Positions 12,791-24,719 of a stretch of 64,000 nucleotides of DNA are shown one piece after another; within the stretch, counting starts at the first letter, position 1; each line of letters begins with the position of its first letter. Where the stretch lies: assembly GCA_001986395.2 (NCBI GenBank), contig MQVO02000009.1, positions 124,001 to 188,000 on the forward strand, read 5' to 3'. The DNA is from Irpex lacteus (Eukaryota; Basidiomycota; Agaricomycetes; Polyporales; Irpicaceae). A program made the translations under genes and the position numbers. Below the pieces are notes generated by a model. It was not told the DNA's origin. It worked only from the letters and a program-made list of their open reading frames with translations, and ran no database searches.

Positions 12791-15700
12791 CTACGACGCG
12801 TTCGCCGCCCTCGTATAGAAGTCAGCTTCAGACCAGCCATACGTACGCGTGAGCCTGCGGCCGAACTGCCTGACTCTCCACGGGTGGAGCGTCGGGTCAG
12901 GGTGAGCTGTAGGTCTGTCAGCAATAGAAAGAGAAAATTGAAGTACAGGAACGTACGCTTATGGAACGTGATTGACTGTAGAACATGGTCAAGACAAGAC
13001 CGAATAGATTAATAACAGAGCACTTACCGGATCGCGAGGGTCAGGAGGATCGAACCTAACACTGGATCCAGCCGTACTGGGATCGTACGTGAAGCCCATC
13101 TCGCGCATCACCTAGTGTTAAGAAGTAAGCGCGGCATTGTGCATCGTCCAAGACTACAAACCTTGAGGAAATGCTCCCACTTCAACGGAGCGATACCCTG
13201 CTTTTCGTCCTCAGCAGAGTGCAGGAGCTGGTGCATATAGGCCTTCGTCTTCTTCGTCATATTAGAGAAGAAACTATTCTTGTCACCCTTCTCCTCCGGG
13301 GGCTCTGGCTCTGGCTCCTTCTCTTTCTCTTTCTTACTGGTGAACCTAGAGAAAATGCTCCGCTTCTTCTCTGGGACACTGAACAGCGTCGGCTGATCAC
13401 TGCGAGTCTTGATCTTCTCCTTGGGCTTCAAGCCTTCCTTCTGCACGTATGAACGGGCAGATTGCGCTGTCTGCTCAGTTGGAAGGAGCAGAGATGTAGC
13501 GGATGCATAAGGAGGAAGTGTGCCTGAGGAGGCAGTGCTCTTGACCGACGGTGTCTTCTTCGGGGGAGACTTTGGCGTAGCAGGTGCCTTCTTCGATTGC
13601 TGAGGGGAAGGCGGGGTAGGAACCGTCGGAGTAGCAGGAGCCTGTTGAGTCGCTGTCTCGGGAGTCTTGTCCGCCGCTCCAGCAGCCTCAGGCTCAGCAT
13701 CAGCTCCCTCAGCAGTAGTAGCGGCAGCAGTCTTCTTCTTCTTCTTTTTCGGCTTTTTCTTCTTCTTCTTGGGCGCAGTACTCGGCTCGTCCTCATCTGA
13801 CGTATCTTCAACAGTCGCCGTCTTCGTCTGAGGTTTGGCTATGGTACCGGTATCAGATGATTAGTATGCAGAACTGCACGCATTAGATGTTGCTCACCCT
13901 TGGGAGCGGCTGTCTTGGGCTTGGGCTTAGGTGCTGCCTTAGGCTTAGGCTGGACAGGAGTATAGGCCGAAGCTGGTGGCTTAGGACCGTTGTACTCCTG
14001 GCGAGGAGCAGCGCGTTTGCTACTCTTCAAGTTAGGGTTAGCAGAGAACATACGCCCTTTCGCGAAAAATTAGAACGTGAAAATAAAACTTGGATATCTT
14101 TAGACATACCACGTAAGGATCCCAGCAGCTTGATGAACGCGTTGCCTTGCTTGTCCTCGGCGGCCTCTTTGAAGTACGCAGCATCGCTCCTTGGGTCGTA
14201 GAAGTCTGGATCAGCGGCAGCCATATCCATAGCCTCTCTCAGCATCTCTCGCAGATGATCTTCCTCGTCCTCGTCATAATATTCATCCTCATCCTCGCTC
14301 TCTTCCTCTGAGTCCTCATCCGAATCGTACTCGTCATCGTCCGACGCGTCGTCGGGTGCCTCGCTCGAATCCGAAATGGTCATCAAGGAGGGCATAGATT
14401 CGTCGCTTTCATACCCTCTGTCGGCGATAGGAAGAGGTTTCTTCTGACCACCGTTCTTCGATTTGGGCGCTCCACTGAAGCGCGAGAAACCGAAAGGCTC
14501 TTCCGGTTCCGCTTTCTTCTCTCCACCCTTGGCCTGCGCGTGCCAGGACGGCTTGCGGTACTTGAGGTCGTCCAAACCCCAAAGTGCGTCTATGTTTTGT
14601 CCGCACACACCTTGGTAGTTCTGAACACAGATATGAGTAGACGAAAGTAGCGACGTTTACGGAATATACCCACTAGGTTCACATACTTCCATACCGTCTC
14701 GACCACGTGTGGCTTCACGAGCTCAGTATCAATAGGCACGAGTAAATTCTGATAGCTCGCGTATTCCCGCGATGCCTTCTCAGAGAAGAGCTGCGCGTCA
14801 ACCCATTTCTCAAAGTCCTCAGGTACCTTGCGTTCTTCCTTTTTCCACTGCTCTCCCTCAGGACCTAAAAGAGGAGACTCAAGGAGTTCCAGAAGTTGAA
14901 CTGTCGACTGTATGGCAGTTAGCTATGATCAGGAGGGTGACAGCAGGTGAGCTTACAGAAAGATCGCCCATCGCGTCCCAGAGCGACTGAGGGAATCTCT
15001 TAGCGTCGCGTGGAGTTTCATCGATAGCCTCATGCAAGATATGAATGAGGATCTGCTTAGGATATGCAGAATCCGGTAGGCACAATTCGACGACGATTGA
15101 GTCTAAGAACGACTTGTGTACTCCTTTGAGTTGTTCCCAGCTAAAAGTGAACTCTGGCTGGTCAGAATCGGGGGGTCGGTTCTGGTTTACTTGGAAGTAC
15201 TGGCTCCAGTGGGCTATGCGATCCGTGTGTAAATTTCGGTTCAGCACATACACAGCCGAAAGGACGTACGAGCGGTTGTCGCAAGCTGTGCGAACTTCTG
15301 CTGGCCAAGGCTTACAAGAATATTGACCAAGTCGTATAGGACCATATAGTGGGCGCGGAACTCTGGATCCTTCCCTAGGGTATCGCGGATTCTGCTATCC
15401 TGGTCTTCGTCAATACTCTGTGTTAACGTGAGACCGACTAGACGCCACGCTGAAGCCAACATATATGTGTTGTGAATCCTGAAAGCCAGCATAAGCGATT
15501 TCAAGCTTGGGCAGTGCTCACAAGCGCAACTCACTTGGAAGCTACAACGCTACCGATGAAGTTTGGATCGGTCATAGGATCCTTGCGTTGCTGCTTCTTC
15601 TTTCCCGTGACTGGAGGCAGCTGTGGCTTGCGAGCCTCCGCCTCTGACTTGATCGTATGATAAAAAAGGATAGGATCTTCAAGATTCTGAATTTCGTCCA

Positions 15701-16144
15701 ACCACGCTGGGTAAGGACGCGATAAGCGGGGTGCAAACGCGTCTCATGTATCGCGTACCGATGTACTGAGCCTCTGCAATTTTCGTAGCCTTCTGCGCAT
15801 TGAAAGGTGTCGCTAAAGCCTGTGCGTAACTCGCGACCAAATCCTCTTTGTGCAGACAATGAACACTCTCCAATTCGTGCGACGATATGCGTTTTCATAC
15901 CTGCAAGAAGCTCCAGTTTCTCTCTGCCACTCATTTTCGTCGCAAGAATGACCTCTCCCGTTCCCATAGACCCATACTTTCCATTTCGCAGAACGAGAGC
16001 GCGAGCTGTGGTCGGCTTGTGCCCGTCTGCATCGCGTTTACTGTGCGTTTTCTTGTGGACGACTTCCTTCGGGCCTGTAGTGACCAAGGCCTGAGACTTG
16101 GACTGCTGCGCTGACGCCTTCGCCGGCGGTTTCTTTGGAGGCAT
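12791..16144 (-). CDS. Large acidic/lysine-rich protein with C-terminal HicA-like domain
   Basis: Read leftward from MPPKKPPAKASAQQSKSQAL (ATG at 16144) to the TAG at 12791, about ten exons. The N-terminal half is helical, including KMSGREKLELLAG, HKEDLVASYAQALATPFNAQ and WLDEIQNLEDPILFYHTIK, then a folded-looking region (YMLASAWRLVGLTLTQSID; FRAHYMVLYDLVNILVSLG; FPQSLWDAMGDLSV). A strongly acidic block follows (near 14250-14350), then proline/lysine-rich linkers with a run of lysines near 13745-13775. The last three exons join as PLKWEHFLKVMREMGFTYD, PSTAGSSVRFDPPDPRDP, SITFHKPHPDPTLHPWRVRQ and FGRRLTRTYGWSEADF. This order (basic helix, G-S-x-x-x-F strand, xHKPHP, terminal helix) resembles the HicA/YcfA dsRBD-like fold. 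The role is unknown; nuclear RNA binding would fit the composition (inference). A frame break near 15870 is treated as a finding. The gene is firm; the HicA link is moderate. Confidence 0.72.
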
Positions 16145-16950
16145 TACGACCGTCTGCGAGGCTCGAGATGGTCAAGGTCTGAAATCTAGCTAGGACCCTT
16201 TGTTAATGAGTCCCCTGACTATTATACTTCGGCATCGCCCGACGCGTCGCGTACGAGCGCTTCGCACCTCCACCCTCTTCTCTCGTCTCGCATGTCTTCA
16301 ACGTGTGGCCAGAGAGTGCGAGAGCCGCAGTGCCACGGTCTAAGGCCTTCTTATATATGTTACATGATTGAAGGCGGTAAACATGACGTTACTTGAAAAT
16401 CAGTCTTACAGAATGGACTGATCATCACGCGCGGTAAGTCTATCGCTCCCGCGTCGTGTAATCTCCTCTCTGACCGCGATTCTTCCTCGAATTCAGCAAA
16501 AACATGTCATTTCATCCTCGGACATCACTCACTAGCTGTGAGATTAGAATTGTGGTGCCAAGTGGGTTCGGCACACTGCAATGCAAAGTATAGGGCGGTT
16601 TCATATTGCCCGCACCAGCGCAATCATGAAACTGAAACAGTCTCCATGCTGGGGGCTGTGGTCGGTGCCCCGCCTGGCCTCCAGAGCGCACACACCCTGC
16701 GCAACATTTTTAGGACAAATGATCCGGACGAAAGGACGGTGACGCCTCCTTATAAGTACGAGCCCTCTCTGTCGTCATGTTCCGTTTCTGCCGTCCCTGC
16801 TCTGGCAAGGAACACGTCCTTTCACCTTCTTCGCTTTTTTTCTTTCGTTCTCTTTCTTTCTGTCCGCTGGACGGACACTTTATTTCTACCATACCATTTT
16901 ATTACTCGCAGCCGGGCCTGCGGTTTATTTTCTTCTAATCTTCTACCTTG
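16145..16950. other. Divergent promoter region
   Basis: Lies between the start of the HicA-domain gene (minus) and the start of the membrane glycoprotein gene (plus). A pyrimidine-rich tract (about 16826-16865) precedes the plus-strand ATG, typical of a fungal promoter/5' UTR. An ORF at 16538-16951 runs over it but has no recognisable domain. Confidence 0.5.
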
Positions 16951-18939
16951 ATGGTAGCGTTCAATATCTCACGTGAGTGTCCTCTTTTATCATCTCCTGT
17001 CAACATGTCTAACAATTTCTCTTTACAGTCGACGACTCCTCTCCTTTGATCTCCTACACAGGATCATGGCTGGACACTCCTGCGAATGATTCGCTCGTTG
17101 CCAACTACACCAGCGCAAGCTTCCACACGACGAACACGACGGCTTCTACTGCCACCCTGAAGTTTAACGGAACAGGTGTTTGGTTCTATGGAGCACACCG
17201 TCCAGAATATGGCAACTACTCCATTACAGTGGATGGTCAGGCTATCGCAAATGGAACTGCTTCATCAGGCACACCTGTCTTCGATCAGCTCCTCGGTGCC
17301 TCTTTTAATTTGAGCATGGGACAACATACAGCAGTATTAAGCAATGTTGGTGGAGGCGCTATCGACTTGGATAAGCTCGTTTTCGAGACCCAAATTGGGT
17401 CACCAGAGTAAGTCTGTCGTTTATGTCATCTGTATCTACTGTTGTTGACCGATTGTGGTAGAAGCGAACAAGTTAACCCGATAATGTTTAGCGACAGCGA
17501 CTCACAGATCGCATATTTGCCTGCCACTGCATGGGGAGTTTCTGATCAATCATTCTTCTCTAACGGAACTGCACAGTACGTCTTGCCGATCAGCTATCAA
17601 GCATGATAACATGCTGAATTCCATTATACAGCTACACTGGCTCGGGAGGTTCCACGGCAACCCTATCTTTCGTCGGTGATGCTGTGGCCGTGTACGGTGG
17701 GGTATCTTTTGATCATGGCAAGTACACAGTCTCGGTGGACGGACAATCGCAGGAGCTCAATGGCGGTGGTTATGACGAGTATCATCCGCAGGTGAGTTAC
17801 ATCTCGCAAACTCAGCAGCTGTATCAGGAATACTGAATGAGCGAGCGTTCAGACAGTGCTTGTACGTACCTTTCTTTAAACCGTGTAAGCGAAACGTACT
17901 CAGATTACTGTTAGTATTTCGCACAAGGTCTCGGGGCAGGCAGTCATAACTTGACTGTGACTACAGGCACTGGGTTCTTCGACCTAGATTCAATTGTTGT
18001 ATACAACGCAACCGGTCAAGCCAATGGCTCCCAGGCGTCATCTGTCGATCCCGCCCTCCCGCTTGCAATGGGTAACAATGGCGGTAGCATGCCAGGCGAC
18101 TCGAACCCTGTTAATAATGCATCGAACACGGACAAGTTTCACATCAACTCAGCTAACAGCAACAACGGGTAATTTGGTACTTTCTTTACCTCTCCTGTCT
18201 ATTCTGAATTGGATGTTATTGTAGTGCTAGCGCAGCCAGTAGCGTCAAGTCGATTTCCCCAGCTGTACTGGCAGCCATTGTTGGCTCCTCAATCATCGGT
18301 CTCGTGTCTATCATCATTATTGCCATCTTCATTGCCCAACAGATACGCAACCGACACAAGAGGGAGGCAGCAGTAGCTGCTGGTGCCGTTACGCCTGAAT
18401 CTCCGACTTTCATACAACATCCTGATTTGGAAGCTGGCCCGAGGGGAGGGTTCCCCGAGCAGCCCGCGGGAGGAGGACTGCAGAGAAACAACTCGCGATG
18501 GACGATAAGGAGTTTCGCTTCACGATGGTCGCAAGCTTCGTTCCCGAACCAAGTTCGCGGCGACGACCCTCCGCCCGCCTTACCACCTCTGCCCCCGGGT
18601 GTCTCGAGACTGTCCCCGCCTGTACCAGGTGCTCATCGCGCTTCGCAATCGAGCGTCCTTTCTGGCTCGAGTGGATCTGAGACGCTGTACTCCCAAGACA
18701 GCCACTCTGGCAGTTATGATCACAAAGCTGGTGTGATGGTTGGGCAGGGGCCCAGCCGTGGGTCGATCTCTTCCTCAGATCATGACAGTAGCAATGGTGC
18801 CGTGAGTACTCGTGCTGTTGCGTTGTAACACTGGGAAGTTCGCATGCTGATTTCCACCGTCACACAGACTCCTGCGCCTCAGCGCCCCGCCAGGCCTCCC
18901 GGGCTGGATTTGAGAGACCTGGAACATATCGAGTTGTGA
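16951..18939 (+). CDS. Single-pass membrane glycoprotein with two beta-sandwich-like ectodomains (basidiomycete family)
   Basis: The ATG at 16951 opens a tiny exon (MVAFNIS) spliced to LDDSSPLISYTGSWLDTP. Seven exons build two related segments with the pattern x-Y-x-G-S-W...FNGTGVWFYGAHRPEYGNY (first) and AYLPATAWG...FVGDAVAVYGGVSFDHGKY (second), each ending in a ...AIDLDKLVFE / FFDLDSIVVY strand. Many N-x-S/T sites suggest glycosylation. Near 18250-18350 a membrane helix (AVLAAIVGSSIIGLVSIIII) is followed by a basic stop-transfer (RNRHKREA) and a long proline/serine-rich cytoplasmic tail. There is no classical signal peptide, as is usual for this basidiomycete family, so the helix may act as signal anchor. 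The last intron (donor near 18802, acceptor near 18869) replaces an early stop with PAPQRPARPPG and ends at 18939. Sensor or cell-wall-binding roles are guesses. Confidence 0.8.
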
Positions 18940-19498
18940 TAACGACACTGTCTACTTTTATGAGTAGTTTACGATGAAGAAACGACAATGTACCCTTACA
19001 TCCCAATACTGTGGGCCCTTTTGCTCACCTAATTATAACACCCCGCAATTCGGAATGGGCTTGACAATCGCCATCCGCCGGCGGTTGTTGGGCACGTCGG
19101 AGTTGTGACTTGAATGCCACTGACGAGAGTGTGACACGGTGATGGTCACGCACGGTCCCTGACAACAGGCGTGATGTGTGACAGCGCTGGGCCAGGTATA
19201 TCTCGCGGTCGCAGCGAGTGTTGTTTCGACTTTCACCGTCGTGCATTGTTCCTCCTCCTCCTTCCGCTTCTTTCCTCAACTCTTTCTCTTTTCTCTCCTT
19301 TGGGTCGAGCTGTGCTCGCTGGGCAACCTCTAGTCACACACGAAGTTGAAGCAAGCCTTCCCGCTGTTGTATCACCCACAAACACTCCCTGGTCCTCTCG
19401 TCTATCCTCGTCTCCTCTGCCTCTGCATCGATTCGCGCTTCGTTTCCCTATCCGCACCAGCACTTTCACACCTTCAAGCACTTGTTAGTTTATAAACA
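18940..19498. other. Intergenic region with pyrimidine-rich leader
   Basis: Contains the 3' end of the glycoprotein gene and a CT-rich leader (19245-19480) before the next ATG. No further gene seen. Confidence 0.5.
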
Positions 19499-20159
19499 AT
19501 GGGTAACCTCATCTGGCACGAGTGGGCTCGCTATGTCTCCCTCACCGCCACAGTTTGTGAGTTTCTGAATAGAAACTCATCTTTACATTCCTGAATTTAT
19601 CTCTTCCTCTTCCAAAGATACCATATGGGCTGCCTTCTGGGGTATCCTGTACCGCAAGTTCTTCTGGGATTTCGTAGGGGGTATACTTCGTACGCCAGGA
19701 GGTCTCCAGTGCGTAATATCTGCTTCTTCCTCGACTACAGCATAACTCACGGCTTTCCTCTTACCACAGGCCCGCGAACAATGTATCATTCTTCATTGAT
19801 ATCATCGTCAAAGCCCCGGTTGTACAATTACTGGTCATGGTACACGCGTTCGCCCTCCTGGCTCTCGAGTTCCCGGCCCCGTTCCTCAAAGGGACGAGTA
19901 TCCACCGGAGCTTACCCCTACGAATTGTGATGCTGCTGGGTCAGGCTTTCCTAGCCGTCCTGTTTTACCAGGTGCGCCGCTGTCGTTTCGGACGTGAGGC
20001 TGTCCCGGGGACTGATTGATCTGTGATGGGATGTTTCAACAGGGGATAAACGGCGCTATATATTCCATTACAGCAGCGATAGGCTATACGCGCGCAATCA
20101 TGCTAGGCGAGCAGATGAAGGAGGCCAAGGAACACAGAGGGAGGGGCGGAAAGGCCTAG
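19499..20159 (+). CDS. Small multi-pass membrane protein (conserved fungal family, DUF7727-like)
   Basis: The ATG at 19499 gives MGNLIWHEWARYVSLTAT; short exons then add YTIWAAFWGILYRKFFWDF, VGGILRTPGGLQ, a SFFIDIIVKAPVVQLLVM helix, LALEFPAPFLKGTSIHRSLP, a second long helix (RIVMLLGQAFLAVLFYQ), and a final exon with GINGAIYSITAAIGYTRAIM and a hydrophilic tail (EQMKEAKEHRGRGGKA), stop at 20159. This is a conserved family of about 150 residues with three or four membrane helices found widely in basidiomycetes; I recall it as DUF7727, from memory. No function is known. Because exons are short, no single ORF shows it; the splice pattern and the family's near-invariant N-terminus support the model. 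Confidence 0.8.
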
Positions 20160-20537
20160 CGAACGCAATTGTGCCTTTCCGTCTTCCGCTGTTGTACTAG
20201 GGAGAGAGGAGAATTTTACATTCAGATGCTGGGTTCATCTACACTCGTTTTAAATCTCCTTCTTTTCCCCCTCCTCAGACTTGCGTCTAACTTTACTTTC
20301 AACCCCCCTCCTCTCCCCTACAATGCACTAGGAAGCGTCTTCTCTGTCGGTCACTTTTCCCCACACCGCTCTCACCGCCCGAATTCCGTCTGTTCTTTCG
20401 TTATACTGAAGTAGGAACGGTTGTACTGTTACAGCTCGCTCTGTGTGTTGTAGATCGCAATACACTAGTGCTTTGCCATATAGTCTTATAGAAAATGTTG
20501 TGTTTTACCTCTTGAATATCTCCCAGGCGTTGTTTCT
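20160..20537. other. Intergenic region
   Basis: A short 3' flank, then a CT-rich tract (20250-20400), probably the promoter/leader of the Ap4A phosphorylase gene. No gene recognised. Confidence 0.5.
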
Positions 20538-22237
20538 ATGCGTCGCTTCATGACGATGGTTTGCCTCCGACCATTCCCAACTCGACGATCTGCATCTCAC
20601 GTTACGCTCTCTTGTCGTGCATCGATAACCCGCGTGTACGCGAACTTTTCTTCTTATAATTATACCACCCACACCAGCTTAGCAATCCCGCGATTGCGTA
20701 CCCCGTGTCACGCCGCCTGTACACCGAGAGCCTTAAAGACCTCAAGCGCATCCCACTCTAGTCCCTTTCTTTCCACTCCTCCGCCCTGCAAGCAAATCGA
20801 GATTCGTTCGTACGCCACAGCTCCATATTCAAGTTACAATCATCAAAGAAGCTTGAACGAGATGACGAGCGTGCCAAATACACCTGCGGAGATCATCAAG
20901 CAGCTGCCTGCCAGCTTCGAGAAGGCGAAAGAGGCAGGCGACGTGCTGTTCTTCCCATCTACGATACACAAGCATTCAGAGTACGGTGTTGAGGTATGTG
21001 AGTCTGTTTCTTTCCCCCCTTCCCAAGGATATGACTTTTGAATGTATATTCTAACGGAAATGTCGATTTCTTTGACAGTGGGAGATCACGCTGTGCCCTG
21101 CGTTGCAGAACAAACCTGTAATGCCGACGCCGCACTTCGATGCTGAGGCGGATGCGAAACATGCTCAGCTCTCGGAGGAGGGAAGGACATTCGATCCATT
21201 CGCCCCGCCGTACGTGCCTAATTTGTACATCGGAGAGTTGAAAGATGAGGAAGAGGGTGACGAGTATGCCGTTCTGGTATGTGCATAGATCGCGTGTGTA
21301 AAATGGGTCATATCTTGCTGACAGTGAATCCTTAGTTTAACAAGTTCTCGGTCGTACCGCACCATATTCTGCTGGTCACGAAAGGTTAGCATACGAAGTA
21401 TACTGCAACAGCACTAGACTGACTGTGTTGGATTTTTTGCCAGAGTTCCATTCACAGACTTCGCCACTGCTACCACCTGACTTGGTACAAACGTATCGAT
21501 TGATTGCAGCAGCTCGCGAAGCCGGGAAGAAGTTCTTTGCCTTCTACAACTGTACGGGCCTCCCTGCACCTATGTCTTCTCTCATACTAAAATCTTGCAG
21601 GCGGTGATAACAGCGGCGCAAGCCAGCCCCATAAACACCTACAACTCATTCCTGTTGCAGAAGACGGCCCTCCGGTTGAGAAGCTGGCTCGATCGACCGC
21701 CGTCGAGACAGCAGGTTCGTTGATCTCACACCATTCACTCACGCCGAAATCTCATGCATGCTGATCCCTACTCCCTCACACATCATAGAACGCCCCTTCT
21801 CCCTTCAATCCCTCCCCTACGCTAATCACGTCCGCCGCCTCCCCGCACACCTCCCCTCCCTCGCCCCCGCCGAGCAAGAACCCATCCTCTCCCGTGCCTT
21901 CCTCTCCCTCCTCGACCTCGCCCTCTCCACCTACCGCCGCGACCCCGCCCTGACGACCTCCACGGCCCACGGCACCCCGCAAAACATCACACTCTCCTAC
22001 AATGTCATCCTCACCCTCGACCACATGCACGTCATCCCCCGTAAGGCGGAGACCCACGTGTTGACGGAGACGGGCGATAGTTTGAGTGTGAATGCGTTGG
22101 GCTTCGCGGGGTGTTTGTTGGTGAAGAGTGAGAGGGAGTATGAGGCGGTTGTGAAGGAGAGTGTGGGTGCGATTTTGGGGAGTGTGGGGTGTAAGAGTAT
22201 ACATGATCAGCAGTGCGAGGGAGCGTGCTCGATGTAA
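20538..22237 (+). CDS. Diadenosine tetraphosphate (Ap4A) phosphorylase / ATP adenylyltransferase
   Basis: Multi-exon enzyme gene ending at 22237. Conserved blocks are FEKAKEAGDVLFFPSTIH, WEITLCPALQNKP, PPYVPNLYIGEL, YAVLFNKFSVVPHHILLVTK, the catalytic GDNSGASQPHKHLQLIP (the HxHxQ-type motif of the Apa1/Apa2 branch of the HIT/GalT superfamily), and C-terminal SYNVILTLDHMHVIPRK. It splits Ap4A with phosphate into ATP and ADP. The first in-frame ATG (20538) adds about 108 residues rich in Arg/Ser/Thr and poor in acidic residues (MRRFMTMVCLRPFPTRR), which looks like a mitochondrial presequence. A second ATG at 20862 (MTSVPNTPAEIIKQLP) starts exactly where homologues start, so alternative starts giving two locations are possible. 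The enzyme family is certain; the N-terminal extension is inference. Confidence 0.9.
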
Positions 22238-22536
22238 AGGGGACAACCTTGATGGTCTTTTAAAGTTCAAGTTGGTTTGGGGACGACATTGACAATACAC
22301 GGGACGCATGATGATGGATACTTAGAAGAATAGAAATTGTACACTTTGGACACAAAAACTATGGAATACACGCACGTTCATTGCGACGTAAAGCCAGAGG
22401 ATGCTAGAGAGTAACTGAATGAATCGTCGTTAATTATCAAGTGAAGTTCTACTAAAGTACATTTACATCTTTACTCTCGGTCTAATCGTACAGTGAAACA
22501 AATGTCCAGAGACCGGTTCGTGCATTAGCACCGCTT
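22238..22536. other. Convergent 3' region
   Basis: AT-rich sequence between two convergent genes, with several AATAAA-like stretches possible; nothing else seen. Confidence 0.4.
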
Positions 22537-24051
22537 TTAACCAGCTGTGTAATAAGCAGGGCCCGCAACGACGTGCTCATTCAACAGCGACAAATTGTAC
22601 GGTGTGACGTACAAGTCCTTGTCAGTGAGCAGGACAAACCTAATAGACACACCAACAATTAGTGAATGTAGCGAACGTGAATACAACGTGAATGACGCAC
22701 ATGGTACCATTTACGAGGGGCGCAGTACCATCGCCAAAGACTTCGCCTCCAGGCTGAATCGTAGTCGCGGAATTACCGGTGCATTTCTCGAGCGGAGTAT
22801 AGGTGACGTTCAACTGTGAGATCCATGCAGCGAACTAACAAACCGGTCCATTAGCAAGTAGTCAATTTCAGACAATGAGTGAAAGGCACGAACCTTGGCC
22901 TTGCCAGCAGAGGTAGTCGTGGTGTAGCTATTGTTGGGTCCGGCCTGTTTACCGGGATTGTCCCAGACGAGGTTGAGCGTGTTTCCCGGAGCAGAGAGTT
23001 GTGTGCGATTCGTCGAGAGACTTGCGTTTGATGAGGATCCATCGACGAGAACGGTGCCGTTAGGCGCATTCTATAAGGGAGAGAAAACATTCAGCACGAA
23101 GTTAATAACCGACGGATGAGGCACGGCAGAAGGAAATAATAGCATGCAATGGATCATGGTAATGTCATATGACCACTGACCACAGCGGAGACAAGGTGTA
23201 CAAGTGGCCGTTGACCATGCGCCAGCGCTGAGGAGAAGGACGAAGGACGATTGCTCACTGTGATGTTCAAGGCAGGGAAGTTTTGCCACATGAGCTTCGG
23301 ATTTTTGGCCGGGCATGACGTGATGTAGGGCGCGAGCAAAGTCCACTGCATGCTCTGCGTGATAGTCGGAGTGAACCAGAACTACACGACGAACAAGTGT
23401 CAGGTTTGAGAAGAGATAAAATTCAGGTATGGTACTTACGGGTACAGGGAACAAACCCTCAAATTGCCTGAACGCAAACTCTTGCCTACTCTCGGTGGAG
23501 ATGGCTTCAGTAATCAAAGCCGCACTAGCCTGCGAGTTCAAATGAGGCAGAAAACCCAAGGTGCCCGACTCTCCGAGACGAGTAATCTTCATCGAAAAGT
23601 CGATGAACTCCCGCACAGTCGTGAACGGGTAGGAATATTGGCAGGTCTCCGAGGCATTGGCTCCGAGCATATTACGGAACAACTGAGCATGACCAATTTC
23701 TTGCTTGGCAAAGTACTGGATGAGGTACTGCTCGTCGGCGCCGAGGCCTGCATCTTCAAACTCTTGGGGGGAGAACTTGGCGATGGCGAAGTTGAAGAGG
23801 TCGAGCTCGATTAATTCTTGATTTATGGCCAGTTGCTGAGGGATGTGTTCATCATAAATACGCATGCGTGTGTGATAATAATTAAAACTCACGAAAGACT
23901 GAGCGTCGAACTCGCTCAATGGGTGGTAGTATGGTATATCTTTGGGCGAAGTCCCAATACCTCCAGCGGGTGGATGGGGAGCGGACGGAGCTGCGTACAC
24001 GGCGGACGCGAACGCCGCTGTTGCGAGTAGTAAGGACGCCTTCGAATTCAT
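22537..24051 (-). CDS. Secreted Rds1-like protein with ferritin-like domain
   Basis: Read leftward from MNSKASLLLATAAFASAVYA (ATG at 24051), a clear signal peptide with a likely cut before APSAP. The ferritin-like core (PF13668 type) follows: INQELIELDLFNFAIAKF, GLGADEQYLIQYFAKQEIGH and EAISTESRQEFAFRQFEG, with acidic and EIGH residues in positions expected for a metal-binding four-helix bundle. Later exons give MQWTLLAPYITSCPAKNPKL, then NAPNGTVLVDGSSSNASL, TLNLVWDNPGKQAGP, and end with VLLTDKDLYVTPYNLSLLNE ... YYTAG at 22537. The Rds1 family is named from fission yeast, where expression responds to nutrients and stress; the biochemical role is not known and metal binding here is an inference. 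About 430 residues. Confidence 0.83.
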
Positions 24052-24719
24052 CTTTGGGGGAGGAAATTAGCGGGCGAGCTGCTAAATTGTCTTGCGTGGC
24101 CACCGACTAAATACGCGACGTTGAAGCCGATAGATGCCCCATCTTCCGACGCGAATACCAACGGGCCACCGTCGCTTTAGCCAGGGATCGTAAGTGCGGC
24201 TTCACCATGACGTCTATTTTGACGGGGAGTGTATAGTTAGCAATGGCTCGACAATACACCGCCTGCAAAGTACGCTAGAATCCGTGGATCGCTCCAGTGA
24301 GCTCGTCAAAATACCGTCAACGTCGTCGTCGTGCAGCATATCGAGCTGGCCGCCCGTCGTCACCATTCTTTAGAGAGCCACACCTCTCTTTGCGATCGCG
24401 CTGGCTGGTGGCGGGTACAGTGAGAGTCCAAATATGGCAGGTGAGTAGCGTGAAGGTGTTAGGGTCAGTAAGCGCTAGTGCATGAATCGGACAACCCAGT
24501 CGGGAGTGAGCCAGGAAACAACTGCAATAATCTTCACCTTGACGTACATATGCACGAACCTCTGCGATAATGCTACTTATAATCACAAAATAGCTATAAT
24601 TACGCAAATGAGTACGATGCGAGTAACAGATCTGCACAACTTGTAGCTACACGAATGTTATTCCAAAACAGCAACATATCCGAGAACTATGCCGCATATT
24701 AAACGCTTCTAGCTAAAGT
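24052..24719. other. Intergenic region
   Basis: Promoter of the Rds1-like gene on the left and 3' flank of the DJ-1-like gene on the right. Short ORFs over it have no conserved content. Confidence 0.5.

Noticed and set aside
13428..13811. Arg/Leu-rich minus-strand ORF
   Set aside because: Wrong frame of the lysine/proline-rich exon of the HicA-domain gene.
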